64,000 nucleotides of DNA, from the NCBI RefSeq assembly GCF_027595985.1, contig NC_073303.1:374525803-374589802 (forward strand), read 5' to 3'. Each line of letters opens with the position of its first letter. The first letter of the stretch is position 1. This document shows positions 1 through 13,273 of this stretch, piece after piece. A model generated the notes under the pieces. That model was not told the DNA's origin and searched no databases. It saw only the letters and a program-made list of their open reading frames with translations. The translations under genes were made by a program, and so were the position numbers. Source of the stretch: Sorex araneus. Taxonomy: Eukaryota; Chordata; Mammalia; Eulipotyphla; Soricidae.

Positions 1-555
1 CTGTGCTCTCTGGGCTCGCAGCATCGCCCCCCTCCCCTGCCCCCCCCCCACCTGCGTCTCTCTCCAAACTCCCTCTCATTCTAACTTTGCTGCTGACCTG
101 GGCGCTGTGTCTGCAACTCTGCTGACGACGGTTTCCCACGCACACCCCCACACCAGGGGCCCTACCTCCCCCCTCAAGGGCCCCACGGCCCCTGCCCGGC
201 CCTGCTCGTCCCCTCTGACTCAACCTGGGGGTCCCTCGGGAGAGGGACAGCAGTGGGGGAGCCCCGCCCCGACGGACTCCTCCCCCCCTCGGACGGGGAT
301 TGAGCCCAAGGATGACCTCCCCAGGCTCATCACCTGCTCGGGCAGCCCATGTGCACACAAGGGCTTGGGCCGCGGGGACCAGGATTTCCACAGACTCTGA
401 AAACGCTGATGTTTCTACCACTACAACTGACTAGTAACCAGAGCACAAACGTGCTTTGTGGGGCCTGCTCTCGGCCGACCACCTTTCTGCTTCTCACAGA
501 GAACCTCGGATCACAGACAACCAAGGGAAAGAGAGACAGCAGGAATCACAATTAC
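1..555. other. Downstream flank of TMX3, no gene seen
   Basis: GC-rich sequence with C-runs. It contains no recognisable coding exon or clear repeat; short open frames are composition effects. Confidence 0.5.
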
Positions 556-3335
556 AGTTACAAATGTCTCCAATGTGTTTATTTTAGAAAACAAAGGTTG
601 AACAATTGGTGCCATGAGGCAGGATCTCATGAGTTCGACACGTTAGCAATGCAGTCTCTCAAAAGCCTTTTTTACCAACTGGTCCAAAGTAGAAAATTGA
701 TTCTTGCCCACTCTTGGACTCAGACACATTCAGGAAAAAGTAGATATTTATAAAAATAAAATGGCAAACCTATTCCCACCGATAGTCTTCTCACCACACT
801 CTGCTTTGCTCAAGCAATTTCTACATAATAGGATGGTGAGGGATCTTTCCCCGTCTTACTTCCATTTCGTATGAAGCAATGATAAAAATATTGATTTTGC
901 AAAACCCAAACCAAAATGGCCCCAAAAACCCAAACCAGGAATTACCAGCAACTAAATCACAATGTAGCTCGTTAACAGTGAGACCCTTCAAGCACTATAA
1001 ATTTGGCTCTTAATTTCATTTCTGAGTTAGATACCTTATTGTGTGTGAGGAAGAAAACAGAATTACTGATCTAACAGACCTCACCCAGGTTCCGTGAGTG
1101 GTACCGGGAGGAATATTAAAATGGACTATGTAACCAATCAAAAGGACCGCCTGCTCTATGCTACACAGCTTGACTGAAATAGTCACGTTCTCCATTTCAG
1201 ATATCCTTAAATAATGTCTGAGCACCAGATTCAGCAACAGCAGGCATCTTAAGTCTTTCAATTTTGGAAGCTGAAAAACAGTACTCTATTGCAACCAAGA
1301 GAAGGCGAAACTCTGACTGAAGGGTATTTTCCTATCTGTGAAAGATTCATCACTGGATCAGAACGGCAGGGCCAAGCCCTCCTAAAGGGTTCTTTCTCTC
1401 GATTCATTAATAAATCTACCTTCATTTTAAAAGTGTTCCTGAAATGAAAATAGCATTTCTACAAGTTCTGCTATCACGTCAAAGGGATAAAAGCAAATGC
1501 ACACCGGGGAACAAAAGTTTTAGGTGGTTTTGTGAGAAATGTGACAGTATCATTAAGTAGAAACAAGTAAAAAGCAAAATCCTCATACAAAAAAGGCAGA
1601 AATAAATACACTCACTTACAAACCATCTACACGTTCTGTTTCCCAAGTAGCCACTGTGAAAAGAGAGAAGGGGCGACCACGAGCACACAGAGTGAACAGG
1701 AGGTGTCTGAGGACGTCTAGTGTCCCGAGAGAGCTAGGAACAGAAACTCAGGCTTGCCCTGGAGACACGGACGCCCCCGGTTATGGAGAAAGGAAGAGCG
1801 GGCGTTCCCCACGGGCGCACGCGGAGAGTTCCGTTCTTCTTCCCACTCGGGCCTGTCACTTTTACGGGATACTCCACAAGACACAAAGACATGCAGACGG
1901 TGAGTCTCTGAGGGAGGAACGAGGAGGGAGAGGCAGAACGCTGGCCACCGGCCCCGCAGCCGTGGGGGGGCACAGCCAGGAGACGCTACTCTGGCCCCTG
2001 GGAGCGTGACCGGCCCATCTTCCCGACTTGCCCAGGATGCTCTGGGGAGTCTCCTTGCTAGCTGACGACCATCAGCCTCCAGCTTCCATGAAGAAGGCCC
2101 CTCACGGACGCCAACAGGACACCCTCCGAGGTGCCAGCCTGCTGTCCCAGTTCCACCGGTGGCCGCAGAAGCTGCTGCTCCCAGCTGCCGAGGAGGCGGG
2201 GGCACCCACCGGGCGCCTCCTCCGTGTTGGGACGAGGAACCAGGTACTAAATGCTTCCATGGTCCCGGATGGCCAGAAAGACATTTCAAGCGGACAACTC
2301 AACGAGGCCAGGAGTCACCGAGTCAAGACCCTACACTTGGCTGAGAGGCAGAGTCAGGGCGAACTAGTCTACGATGGGCACACCGGACTGGAACTGAGAA
2401 GGCGCGGGGCGGGGGGGGGGGGAGAGGGCACGGCCAAGGGCAGCATTCCTCCGCCACGTCAGCGCGGAGAGCAGGTGAGGGGTCTCGGGGAGGACTGGGC
2501 AGTGGGGCTGGGAGGACGGGGGCAGAGGGGCAAGTGGCTGGCAGGGGGCTGACTGTCGCTCGCTCACTCTGAGCACGGCCTGCGCGGGGCCTCCAGAACA
2601 CACGTGTGTGTATGCGCGTGTGCATGCAGATGTGCACGCCCACACGCCCAGCAGATCGCAGTGACCCCATACTACTCCTGGCAGAGCGGCGGGAGCTTCT
2701 TCAGCCAAGCAAACTCGCAGAGGAAACCCCACTGGGAGGGAGCAGGGGACAGCGGGGGCCATCGACAGCTGTCAGGCTGCCCATCACCGGCACCCGAGGT
2801 CCGGCTTCCTACCCCGGCTTGGGCCGCTGTATGTCCCAGCAGAAAAACTCAGGGCTGGGGCTACCCGCTTATTTTGGCCCCTGGGAAAACCCAAGGAACG
2901 TGGCCAAGCGTGAAATAAAATGCAGCACAGCACGGCTCGGCTCCTTCAAAACCCAGTGACACACTATAGGAAAAAAAAAAATTTTTTTTTCTTCTCATAA
3001 TCTTGATCTGCCCTGTGGACAGAGACCATTTCTCCTTAAAGTGCCTCGATTTGAAGACTTCACTCTTCCTGTCCGGCGGCCGGGCGAGGGGAGGGGGTGG
3101 GGGGACCCGGTGCCTCTCCCCGACAGGCCGGCGGGAATGCGGAGCCCGGGGCGTGTCCCTCAGCCCCAGGACGTCCCCACAGAGACATGCAAACACGACG
3201 GGAGCCGGGGACGTCCTGCAGGTGGCCGAGGGCCGCGGGCCGGCCCCCCGCGTCCCCGGGGCCTGCGGCCAGGCCTACTCGAATCCATGCACGGACGCCG
3301 GGCAGCGCGCCGGGCTCTGGGGCCCGGGCCGGGCC
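556..3335 (-). other. TMX3: TMX3 3' untranslated region (predicted)
   Basis: This sequence follows the stop codon at 3336. Its gene-proximal 1.6 kb is GC-rich with G and T/C homopolymers. The distal kilobase is AT-rich and lacks recognisable repeats, as expected for a long 3'UTR. The extent is set by the single good AATAAA on the minus strand (583-578). No coding potential is credible here. Transcript evidence would be needed to fix the end. Confidence 0.55.
578..583 (-). terminator. Candidate polyadenylation signal AATAAA for TMX3
   Basis: AATAAA reads on the minus strand, followed about 20 bases later by a GT/T-rich stretch. It is the only canonical hexamer I found on this strand between here and the stop codon, giving a 3'UTR of about 2.8 kb. 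Confidence 0.5.
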
Positions 3336-3611
3336 TCAGTCGGTCTTCTTCTCCAGCTCGCCCTTGGGCTCGGGCTCAGGCTCGGGCTCGGCGGGCATGG
3401 GCGGGTGCCCGTTGCGCACCTCGTGCTCGCGCGGCTCGTCGGGCAGCTCGGCGCCCTCGGGGTCCCCGTCGCCCTTGGACAGCTCGTAGCGCTCCTCGAT
3501 GTAGCTGCTCTCGGCGTCGGCGCTGTAGATGCCGTAGCACATGATGCTGATGACGCCCAGCGGCAGGCCGAACAGGAAGCAGCCCATGAGCGGCGAGCTC
3601 CGGAAGATGGA
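3336..3611 (-). CDS. TMX3: TMX3 exon 16 (membrane span, cytosolic tail, stop)
   Basis: These 92 codons include TGA. Residues about 377-398 (from LMGCFLFG to CYGIY) are the transmembrane helix. The tail is acidic, with YIEERYELSKG near the membrane and an EPEPEPEP run, ending EKKTD, which gives KKXX at the extreme C-terminus. The exon is far more GC-rich than exons 4-14, so third positions are nearly all G or C. The acceptor is TCCCCGCAG. Confidence 0.96.
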   Translation of the reverse strand, partial: SIFRSSPLMGCFLFGLPLGVISIMCYGIYSADAESSYIEERYELSKGDGDPEGAELPDEPREHEVRNGHPPMPAEPEPEPEPKGELEKKTD

Positions 3612-6600
3612 CTGCGGGGACAGGCAGGGGCGAGTCGGCGGGGCCCCCAGAGCCCCCCACGGACCCCCGCGACCTGCTGTCGGTGTCCGAGGCTAAACGC
3701 CAAGGCTCCGGCGGCTGCCCCCCAGCCAGCCCGTGGCAAATGCGGGGCCGGCGGGAGGAGGTGGAAAGGGCGGTGGCAGCCCCTGGGGCCGAGCCCTGTG
3801 CCGCCGGCCGCTCGCGCAGGGGACAGCAGGACTTGTGCGCAGCCGGGACCCTCGGCTGCGTTTCTGGGACCCATGGCCCCAGCCTTCCGGGACAGGAGAG
3901 CACCTGTCACGGAGCACAGGAGCGGACAGACAGAGCTGCCGGGCACGAGGCCTCGGAGGACGCGAGCACAGCACGGGCCGGGGCTCTGGGGCGGTGACTG
4001 GACCCCAGGAAGGAAGGGCAAGGCGGCCCCCGGCACGGTGAACACCCACAGACGGGCTAGCGCGAGGGCTGGCACGGGGAGAGCCGGAGGCAGGGCGGCG
4101 GGCGGAAGGGCCACTCCGAGAGCCAGCGCGCGCCCAGGGAGACCGTGACCGGCCCTGGGGCCAGGGGCACTGTCGGGGGCGGGGAGACGCGGAAGCTGCC
4201 CGGCTGTACGTCTCCCAGCGCGGCAACAGCGGGCGCCTGTGACCATCGCGTCCGCCCACAGGGGTGAAAGCCCCCAGGTGCGGGGAGAGCGACCATGAGG
4301 GGGAGGTGTGGGTCTGACGGCCTGCGACCCCCGGCCCAGGGTTCTAACCAGGCTGAGACCCCGCGTCAGGAAAGCATCGGGATTCTGTCACATCACTGGG
4401 CCAATAAATCCCGCATTCCAGTGGCCTCATCAAGCAGAAACGAAGGAGCTTAATTTCCAGCCTAAGTAGACACTTACTTTTAACCTCTCAAATCAGACCT
4501 AGCTTTGGCCCGGCCTTTAGGGAGCCTTCCCCTCACCCCGAAGAGACTACTGACCTACCTGCCCCAACAAGCAGTGGAACTTCCCGCAACACGGTGACTT
4601 ACCACCACGGTAGTTTTGGCATCGAATAGTATCCTCTTCAACCTGTGGAAAATGCTATCGCCTCCTTGAGCCTGACAGTGGGCAGAGGGGAAAGAAGTGT
4701 TAGTGAGTAATCCTTTTCCCGAGTCACACTGGCCCTTGCAGTGGCAGCTGGGGCGGGCAACAGAGACGCAAAAAGTCCCGGAAGGAGGCCTGGGCCAAGG
4801 GAGACCTTGTCTGTCCGCCTCCCCTGTCCGCTGTGACCCCCAAGCACCGGCCCCTCTCGCGGGCGCCAGTGCAAGGGGCCTGGGCTCAGGTCAGTGTGAA
4901 GACAGTGACCTCACAGCACCGGGGAAGCAGCTCCCCGACTCGGGGTCACCGCAAATGGCCTTCAGGAACCCTCCAGGGGACCGCGCCACAGCCCGACTCC
5001 ACAGCCAGTCTCCGGCCAGCGGTGCCAAGGACCTCGCTCCTCCTCCACTCCTCCCACCGCCCCCCTGCAGTTCGAGTGGAGCTCATACTTCCACGCGGCC
5101 GTCCAGAATGCTGTGAATGAACTGCACCATGTCTTCCGCGTTCCTGATCTGCCGGTCCAGCAGGAAGTACTGCTGATTCGAAGTGTTCAGCACGACCACA
5201 GTGGGTACGGACAACTCACTGCGAGGAGAAGAGAGAAATAAACAGACACATAAATATACAGACCGAGTGACTATAGCTGCCATGCTTATGACTTGGCTTC
5301 CGCCTGAGGCTGAAGCTTCTCATTTACAAAGCAAACAGAGAGGGGAGAGGAATCTTTTTAAAATCAAATGAAGAAATTCAACTGAGAACTCGGATCCCTT
5401 CACCTCTAGCTCATTTGAATATTATTATCCTGGACCAAACAGCTGTTTATTAGACCCAAACACCTTGTTCTCTTGACCATACTATTCCACTGCAATAAGA
5501 TACGGATGTGCCTTGAGAAACCACATGAGAAACGGTTCTATCCACCCACGTTCCCAACAACAGGTGATGGGATGGATAAAGAAATTGCGGCGTGCGTCCT
5601 CGATGGAATTCTACTTGGCTATGACCCGAGACGAAATGTTGCAATGCTGCAGTTTGCTGCTGCAGCTTGCATGGACGCAGAGGAGGTCACGGTGCAGCGA
5701 GTCAGAGAGAGAAAGACAAGGAGCTGGAACTGCACCCCTGTGCTCAGTCAGTCCCCACGGGGCGGGAAGAGATCCCGAAATCTGGTCAATTGAGCATGAG
5801 CTTGAGGGGGTGGGGCGGGGGGAGCTGGGGTGAAGGTGGAGGAGCCTGCACTACAGCAGCGTCACCAGCAGCCAGGGAAAGGCGGCGGTAAAGCACACAC
5901 AAATATACTACAAAATAGGCTTTGGGGCTGGAGCCATAGCACAGCAGGGAGGCCGTCTGCCTTGTACGCGGCTGACCCGTGTTTGATCCCCAGAATCCCA
6001 TATGGTCCCCCGAGCACCGCCGGGAGGAATTCCTGAGTGCAGACCCAGGAGTAAACCCTGTGCATCGCCAGGTGTGATCCAAAAAGCCAAAAATAAATAA
6101 TTTTTTTTTTAAAAAAAAGGTTTTAAGAAAAAAAAAAAATGGGTGGTAGTATGAACACCGAAAATCCTATTGAAAATCCTATTTCCACTGCCGGGATTAT
6201 GAAACAATGGCGCCTTAAGAGGTGTTTTGTTTTTAAAGGTTTCTACAAGGTCTATCACATTCCTATAACAAACAGAAAATTTATGTACAAATACGGGTTT
6301 CCTTTCAGTATTAAAAATTTAGTGCCAGATTTTTCAAGGTCCTTTAGCACTCGAATGGCTCCTTTGCTTGATTCTCCTTCGTCTTCCTTTCCTCACTACA
6401 CCTGGCACTTGATCCATTTGTAAAAGCCCTCACACGCCTTACGGAACAAGTGAGGAACTCGACCTGGAAACTGCAAGTACGTGCATCTGAGCCACAGGGC
6501 AGCGGGCAGGGCACTTGTCTTGCTACCCAGACACCCCACAGGGTGCCCAGCACCTGCCGGGAGTGATGCTAAGCACCAATGGGGGTGCCCAAAACCATAA

Positions 6601-9014
6601 AAATCAAACAAACAAAAAAACAAGCTTGAGTACTTTAAAATTTTAGCATCTGAAAACCAGGACCTTCACCTGGGGGGCCTAAAGTTTTCTTTTCCCAGCA
6701 GCCTGTCTGTCCACTGGCGAACACCAGAGGCTCGGCGGCTGCGGGGCTGAGATGGGATGGGCTGGCACGGGCAGCCCTTCTGCGCTCCCTCCGCCACGGG
6801 GCCTGGCACCTGGTGAAGGGGCGGGCGGGGTCTCTGCTCTGGCGCAGGTGCCCGAGGCAGGCAAGAGGTTCTCCCCGGACGCTGAGGAACCGATGCAGCC
6901 CAAATCTGAGGAATGTTTCCTAAAGTCTGGCAGCGACAAATCAGCTCTTTGCATCACTAAGGTGGGCTACGAAGCTTTCGGGAGTAGCCATGAGCTCTGA
7001 AGTGGCTCGGAGGTGCCAGGGCCGAGAAGAAGGAACAGGGCTGCAGAGGGTGCCTGGAGCACTGCTGGGAGAGACCCAGGAGCATGGCCGGGAGTGCGGC
7101 CCCGGGCCCCAAACCCCCACAGCCTTGTGTTTTCCTAAGTGACAGTGGTCTAACAGAACTCGCAATGTGTATTACACTCAACTACAACGTTTGCACAACC
7201 TCCAATGTCTTCTTTACCAGATACTATATATTAGAAAAAAGGGAAAATCTTTTTTAATATATTCAATATTAAAATTCAGTGTTACAAATATACATAGAGG
7301 TTGGAGGAAAAAAATGTTTTTTTGTTTTGTTCTTGGGCCACACCTAGTGATGCTCAGGGTTGACTCCTGGGTCTGTGCTCAGGGATCATTCCTGGTGGGA
7401 CGCAGGGGACCAGACACGGTGATGGGGATCGAACCCAGGTCACCCACGTGTAAGTCCTACCCTTTGTCCTATGACTCCAGCCCTAAAAGAAAGATTAGGG
7501 AGATTATCTACTTCAGAATATAGCTTTCACAGCTACCAGAGTCCTTGGTTTCTTAGAAACAGAAAATTAACAAAATCATCAAACCACGCAGCGTCATACT
7601 TACTCCATCAGCAAGGTATTTATATATTCATTCCCATCCATATGGCCAAACTGAAGATCCCTGACAACCAGGAAAGAGAGAGAACATTAATACAAAAATG
7701 TAAATAACGCACACAACCAAAAATGGGGATTTGTGAAGCATGCCACTGCTGTAAACATTAAGCATATAAGCTACACAAAACAGATGTGGAAGAATGTGTA
7801 AGTTCTATTGGTTTTGAGATATAAATCCACAGTAGAATTAAGCAAATTCTAAGACAATCCTACTTCACATGTTTAAGATGCAAGGTGATTAGTGTGACTT
7901 TTCTCACTGAAATGTGTTCATGAAAAGTTATCCTTACTCTACGAAAGGACCAAGAAGATGCCACAGGAAAATATATACCTGTGTATCACAAAATGACTCA
8001 AAAATAAGAATGAAAATAGTAACACAAATACAGTCATATACTGACTATAATAAGAGCAAGAATGACTTATCATAGTGAGAATACTTCTTAATATTCCACT
8101 CTGAGATCCATTTACAATCATGTTTATTTCTGACCTCCGCTAGCTCATTTTAACCTCCACCTCAATTTTAAGTGCCTATTTTCTTACCAACAATGTACCA
8201 CAAATTCTGCCAAGAAGCAGATATGAATGCAATGACAAGTAAAATGTTTCTTTCTATTTACATGTACGACCCACTTCAAGCCCAGACAATTCATACTGAA
8301 CCACAGCAACAAAAAAAGTAGAAAACGATTGCTTCACCACACAGGAAACAGAGTTCCACTCAAATAAAGCAATCTTTTAGACACAAGCACCCACCTGTGG
8401 AACTGGCCTCGGAAATTTCCAGCAACTTCCTGAATGATTGACTTCAGTCTGTGGAAAAACCAACAGGACTATTTCATCTTTTTACTATAAACCATATTCA
8501 ATTCAATATTATTTAATTATGTATCTTTGGCCTTGTCAAATACTGTGGAAACTGTAATTAGGACTGTATCAGGTTTATTTGAAGTTTATAAAATACAGTT
8601 TAGATGTAACGGAAGCTTAGACCATTGAAGGCACGATACCTGGTATGTTCAAGCGATGAATTCTTCTCATCAATAACTGCAATGGCCACAAGCTTTCCTG
8701 AAATGAAAAATGACACATCTACATCAGAAAAAAAAAAAAACCCTCACTATAGAAAGTCACCACGATCTGCGTCACTCCGGATGGAGAATGGGTCACCTGT
8801 ACTTTGAGGCTTGGCTCTGAGCACCCTGCACATTCTACTCACTAAGAGTCACAAGACTCCCACCCCTCCCCGGAAAACGAAAGCAAAAAAGAAAGAAAAA
8901 CCGCCACAGGGTGGCTTATGTTCAAACAAAAACCACAAGGACTAGAGGAGATTTACTTACTAATTCCCGCAGCGCTAAAGGAACGTTCCCAACAAGAAAG
9001 CCGCACACGGTTCG

Positions 9015-9055
<41 letters not shown>

Positions 9056-12000
9056 TGTGTGTGTGCACTCTGGGACCACACAGGGCTCCAAGGACCAACC
9101 CCCGGGGGAGCCGCTCGGGAGGCGAGCGCGCCCCCCCCCCCCAGACTGTCTCTGTAGCCCCCTCTCCAGCCCTCTTCATCGGAAACAATCGCTTTTCTCT
9201 TTAGTCGGAAGCTGTGCGTGGAGACGAGCGTGGCAAGGGTCACCCCGATTTAACCCTCACTCGAAAATTCACTACAAATTCGTGAAACACAACTTCCGGC
9301 AACTCTCACAGCGACTCCCTGCACCCAGGTAACTACCTTTGAAAAATGCTCCCGCTTCCGCATCTCCGCCTGTGCTTCCGGCCAGTCACCCTCGGCCCCG
9401 CCCTCCAGAGGCCAGAGCTTTGTCCCTTCCCAGAAGCAGGACCTGGCACAGCCGCCGCCTCTGGCCGGCACCTTAGTTCTTCCCCAACTCACTGGCCAGG
9501 CTCTGTGCCCTGCCACCTCTCTCCGCCCTGGCAGAGCCAACGCTCCACAGCGCATCTCTGGCAAGGATTACAGACGCTCTCTGTCTGCCGAGAGCCACTG
9601 ACATTCTCACAGAGCAGAACTGGCATTTAGGTCTAAAGAAGAAATGAAACCTTGAAGCAGATTTTCTAGAGAACTGATTTCAGTGCTCGGGGGAGGGAAA
9701 ATTATAGAGCAGGGCCGTTTGCAAGCACGTTACCAGTGTCCCCGAGCTCATACAAGACGAAACCATCCATCGCGATGTAATTCTGGAAGCGCTCCCTGTT
9801 GATCCATGCCGAGAGATCGCCGTCTTCATACTCTGGAAAAGCAAAGTGTGGGGATCTGAGCATCACTGTGACTCTAAGCGGCTGTCACGTTCTCACCATC
9901 ACGGACTACGCACAGAAGCTCACTCTGAGGATCTCTCCTAAGCAAGCACCAAAGGATCAACACACGTCATTCTTTACTGCATGACTGAAGTAACAGAAGA
10001 TGAAATAACTAACATTCAAAGGGCAATAATTTAAACAACCATAGTACATATTGAGGGAGTACATTTAAAGACTGAAAAGAATCACAATAACCCGGTAAAA
10101 CTATGTGGTAAGGAGGTTCTTAAAATAGTATCTTATGACAATGACTTTGTAAAAAGTAAAGCATGAAAAGATAAACTGAATGGATGAAAAATGAAAGCAC
10201 AGACTCCTACAAAATGGTTATCATGGGTAGTTACTTTAGTGATGGCACTTTGGGTACATTTTTATTTCAATTTCTTTGCTTATCTGCATTTTATGACATT
10301 TCTACCTCAATTTTCAGTATTTTTGCATGTGCCACCCACAGAAACCCACATGTAAAGCCCGAGTTTCTATAACCTCTCCGTCAAGAACTTCCTCTGCTGA
10401 GCACATAAACTGATTCAGATCCAGCAGGAATACTGTTCTAACTGGAAGGAGAGCTGGAAAGAAAGTCTCAGCCAGCTGCATCGCCAGCAAGCGGCCGAGA
10501 GCGGACCACACTGATTTCCTGAAAGCAATCATTTCTTCCACTGCCACTTCTGTGACTAAAACGTTTTCAAAGGGCCAAACCTATGAAACGTGACGTAACG
10601 CAAATGTGGGGGCTTCTCAGGACTTGGATTTACACCAGAGGACCGAGGAGCTGGTAGGCCGGGCATATTCTACCCTGGTCCAAAAAATCTTCACTAATGA
10701 ATTATTAACGACAAAACCTAAAACACACTGGAGAGTCCCGTGGGGCCAGTGTCCCGGGTGCTTCTCGGCCGACTGCACCACGACAGGGTACATCGGCTGA
10801 AGCTCTCGCGTGCGCGGGGACTCTGGGCCTGCCGGCCAGCAGGCGCCCGGGCGTCCGGCCCTTCCTGTCCTCTCGGGAACGGTCCCAGCCGAGACGGGCA
10901 GAGGCCCCTGCGGAGCGCACACGGGAGCAGGCGTTTGCTCCCGGAGAAAGCGGGTGGCTGGGCAGCTGCTGGCGAGCCCGAGTCAGGCCAGCGTGAGGGG
11001 CTGAAGGACGAAGCTCAGCTGAAGCCCCGGCTGTGCGCCCGGATCAAGGGTGTGAGAACTCGCCCCCCGCCCTGCCCCGCCCCCAGCCTCTCTGTCCCGC
11101 CTGGATGTGAGCTGCAGTGAAGAGTACCGAGCTCCAGACGGCGCCAAGATGGGCCAGGAAGACAAGGGACGAGGCCAGAAGTGCGCCAGGGGGGGCAGGA
11201 GCCCACAGCTCATCCCTCTCACGTGTCCCCACGGGAGGTCCTCCAAACTCCCTTCCTCATGTTTTGGTTTTTTTCCCCCCAGCTTTGGGGCCCTGCTTGG
11301 CTCTGTGCTCGGGGCTTACTCCTGGGCCACGGCTGGCGTTAGCACTTGCCTTGCGTGCGGCCCGCTGCACTGTCTCTTCACCCCAGAACGTTTTTAGGAT
11401 ACCAAGAAGCACGTGCCCAGGCACCGTCTCCCTAACCGCAGTGGCCAACTCGCTCCGCGCTGCGTCCAGTGAACCAACGTGCGGCTGAAGCTGTCTGGCG
11501 GCCGGACGGTTTCTGGGTCGCACAGAGCAGCGGGTGCTCGGGACTCGGTGCTGATCTGTGCTCGGCGAACACGCCTGGCGACCTTCAGGGGACGCTATGC
11601 AGCGCCGGGCATTGAACGAGGCTCAGCCCAAGGCAGGGCAACACCCCAGCCCCTCCCCCGTCTCCTGCGAGTACCGGGGGGCCCACTCCTCACGCCGACG
11701 CCCCCGGGTCTCCTCCGCAAGCCCAGACTGCGGCTCCGTCTGCTGCCCTGCGGCCGAGAGATGTTCTCAGACGTCAGGGTTCCGGGTGAAGCAGCGACGG
11801 GCCGGCGGCAGCCAGCACAGGGAGCTCAAGGGAAGCTCAGCCCTCCCGCTGAAGAGCCGTGAAGACCCAGGACTGCAGATACGCTCCGTCCTCACATGAC
11901 AAGCACCAAAGGAGGGGAAACTGTTTTCCCAAGATCGAAGTGCCCCTTTCCCTCGCTCCACTGGGGCCGGTGCAGCGACGCCCAGCACGCAGCTGTCCGC

Positions 12001-13221
12001 CGAGCACGTGCCGTTTCTCATCTGGGGTGAGCCACCACCAAGAACGCACCTGTGTTCTTCGACGTGGCGACCGAGACCCCGGAACGCCACTGAGGATTAC
12101 AAACGTGGCTGGTGGCTGATGCCAAGAGACTCTGCATTCTACGGTGACTCGGCACGGTACTGATACGGTCACCAGGGGCGGCTGCCCAGCCAGCGCAGGC
12201 TACAGCGCACCTATGCAGTGTCCAGTCACGGGCTCACGGTCTCCCTTGGATTCTTTCTTTCCTTTTGGTTTCTGGGCCACACCTGGCTGCACTACTCATG
12301 GCTCAGTGCTCAGTGCTCATTGCTGGTGGGCTCCAGAGCCCCCTGGGGTACAGGGAATCTAACTCAGGTTGGTCATGAGCAAGGCCAGTGCCCTCCCCAC
12401 TGTGCCATCACTCTGGCTCTCTCTTCCTTGAATTTTAAAGCACCTTCTGCTACCTCCGGACCCTGGCAGGCCGCCCTGGACGGTGCCACAGAGCACTGGG
12501 CAGGGCTGTGGGGAAGGCGGTCCATCGTGCCCAGGAATCTCCCGCCATTCCCATTATTCTCCAAGTATGTGCCAATGTTCTTCCCAAACAGCTGCACGAT
12601 GCTCCCCAGTGATCACATGCTACGGGGCTTGCTGGAAACACTTTCAAGCAAACCCTGTGTCTCCGCCAATGTATGAAGATCTCAGTCACTCTGTAACTGG
12701 GTGACAGGTGTGGGCAGCTTTATTGTCTTCCCTGTCTCTCCCCGTGATGGATGTTGGATGGAATAAAAGCAGCTTAAAGCCGGAACAAGCACGCGTTTCT
12801 CTGCCTGGGGACGAGCAGAGGCGTGGGGGCTGGGACGCAACTCCAGCATTTCAGCACTGCCAACGACGTCTGATTTCTGCTACCTTTTCTGTGCTGAAAT
12901 GTCAGATACCTTTAAATCGCGCACAGGAACCGCACGGGGCTCACGTCTCAGAGACGCAGTAAGTGGCAAACAAACTCACCGCCAGCAAAGCTCTGACTGG
13001 CACATCAGCTGGAAAGGACACGCTTACCGGGAGGTACCCACGGCCGCTGGGGCCCTGAGCGGACACGAACACAACCCCCCGCCGGCAGCGGGCGCCCCGG
13101 GACTCACCATCGTACACAAAGTAGCTGCCGTCCTTGAAAACCAGCACAGCGGGGATCTCTTTCAGCTTCACGTACTGCAAGTCAGAAGTTACAGGACCTT
13201 TGGTCATTCCAATCTGAGGTT

Positions 13222-13273
<52 letters not shown>

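Larger units (their letters stand above)
5219..7603 (-). other. TMX3 intron 13
   Basis: About 2.4 kb with a LINE-1 relic (5.5 kb), a young SINE (5.92 kb) and an older minus-strand SINE (7.3 kb). Confidence 0.85.
9833..13107 (-). other. TMX3 intron 9
   Basis: About 3.3 kb: AT-rich near exon 10, GC-rich at 10.7-12.1 kb, with two old minus-strand SINEs (11.26 and 12.26 kb). Open frames in the GC-rich part show no family resemblance. Confidence 0.8.

Noticed and set aside
755..765. AATAAA-like sequence on the plus strand
   Set aside because: Wrong strand for TMX3 and no plus-strand gene to end here.
3003..4246. Long GC-rich frames on both strands across the last TMX3 exon and intron 15 (up to 381 codons)
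   Set aside because: Composition artefacts overlapping a well-supported exon in another frame; Arg/Ala/Gly/Pro-rich without domain features.
8922..9243. Frames spanning the GT microsatellite
   Set aside because: Simple-repeat translations without any domain.
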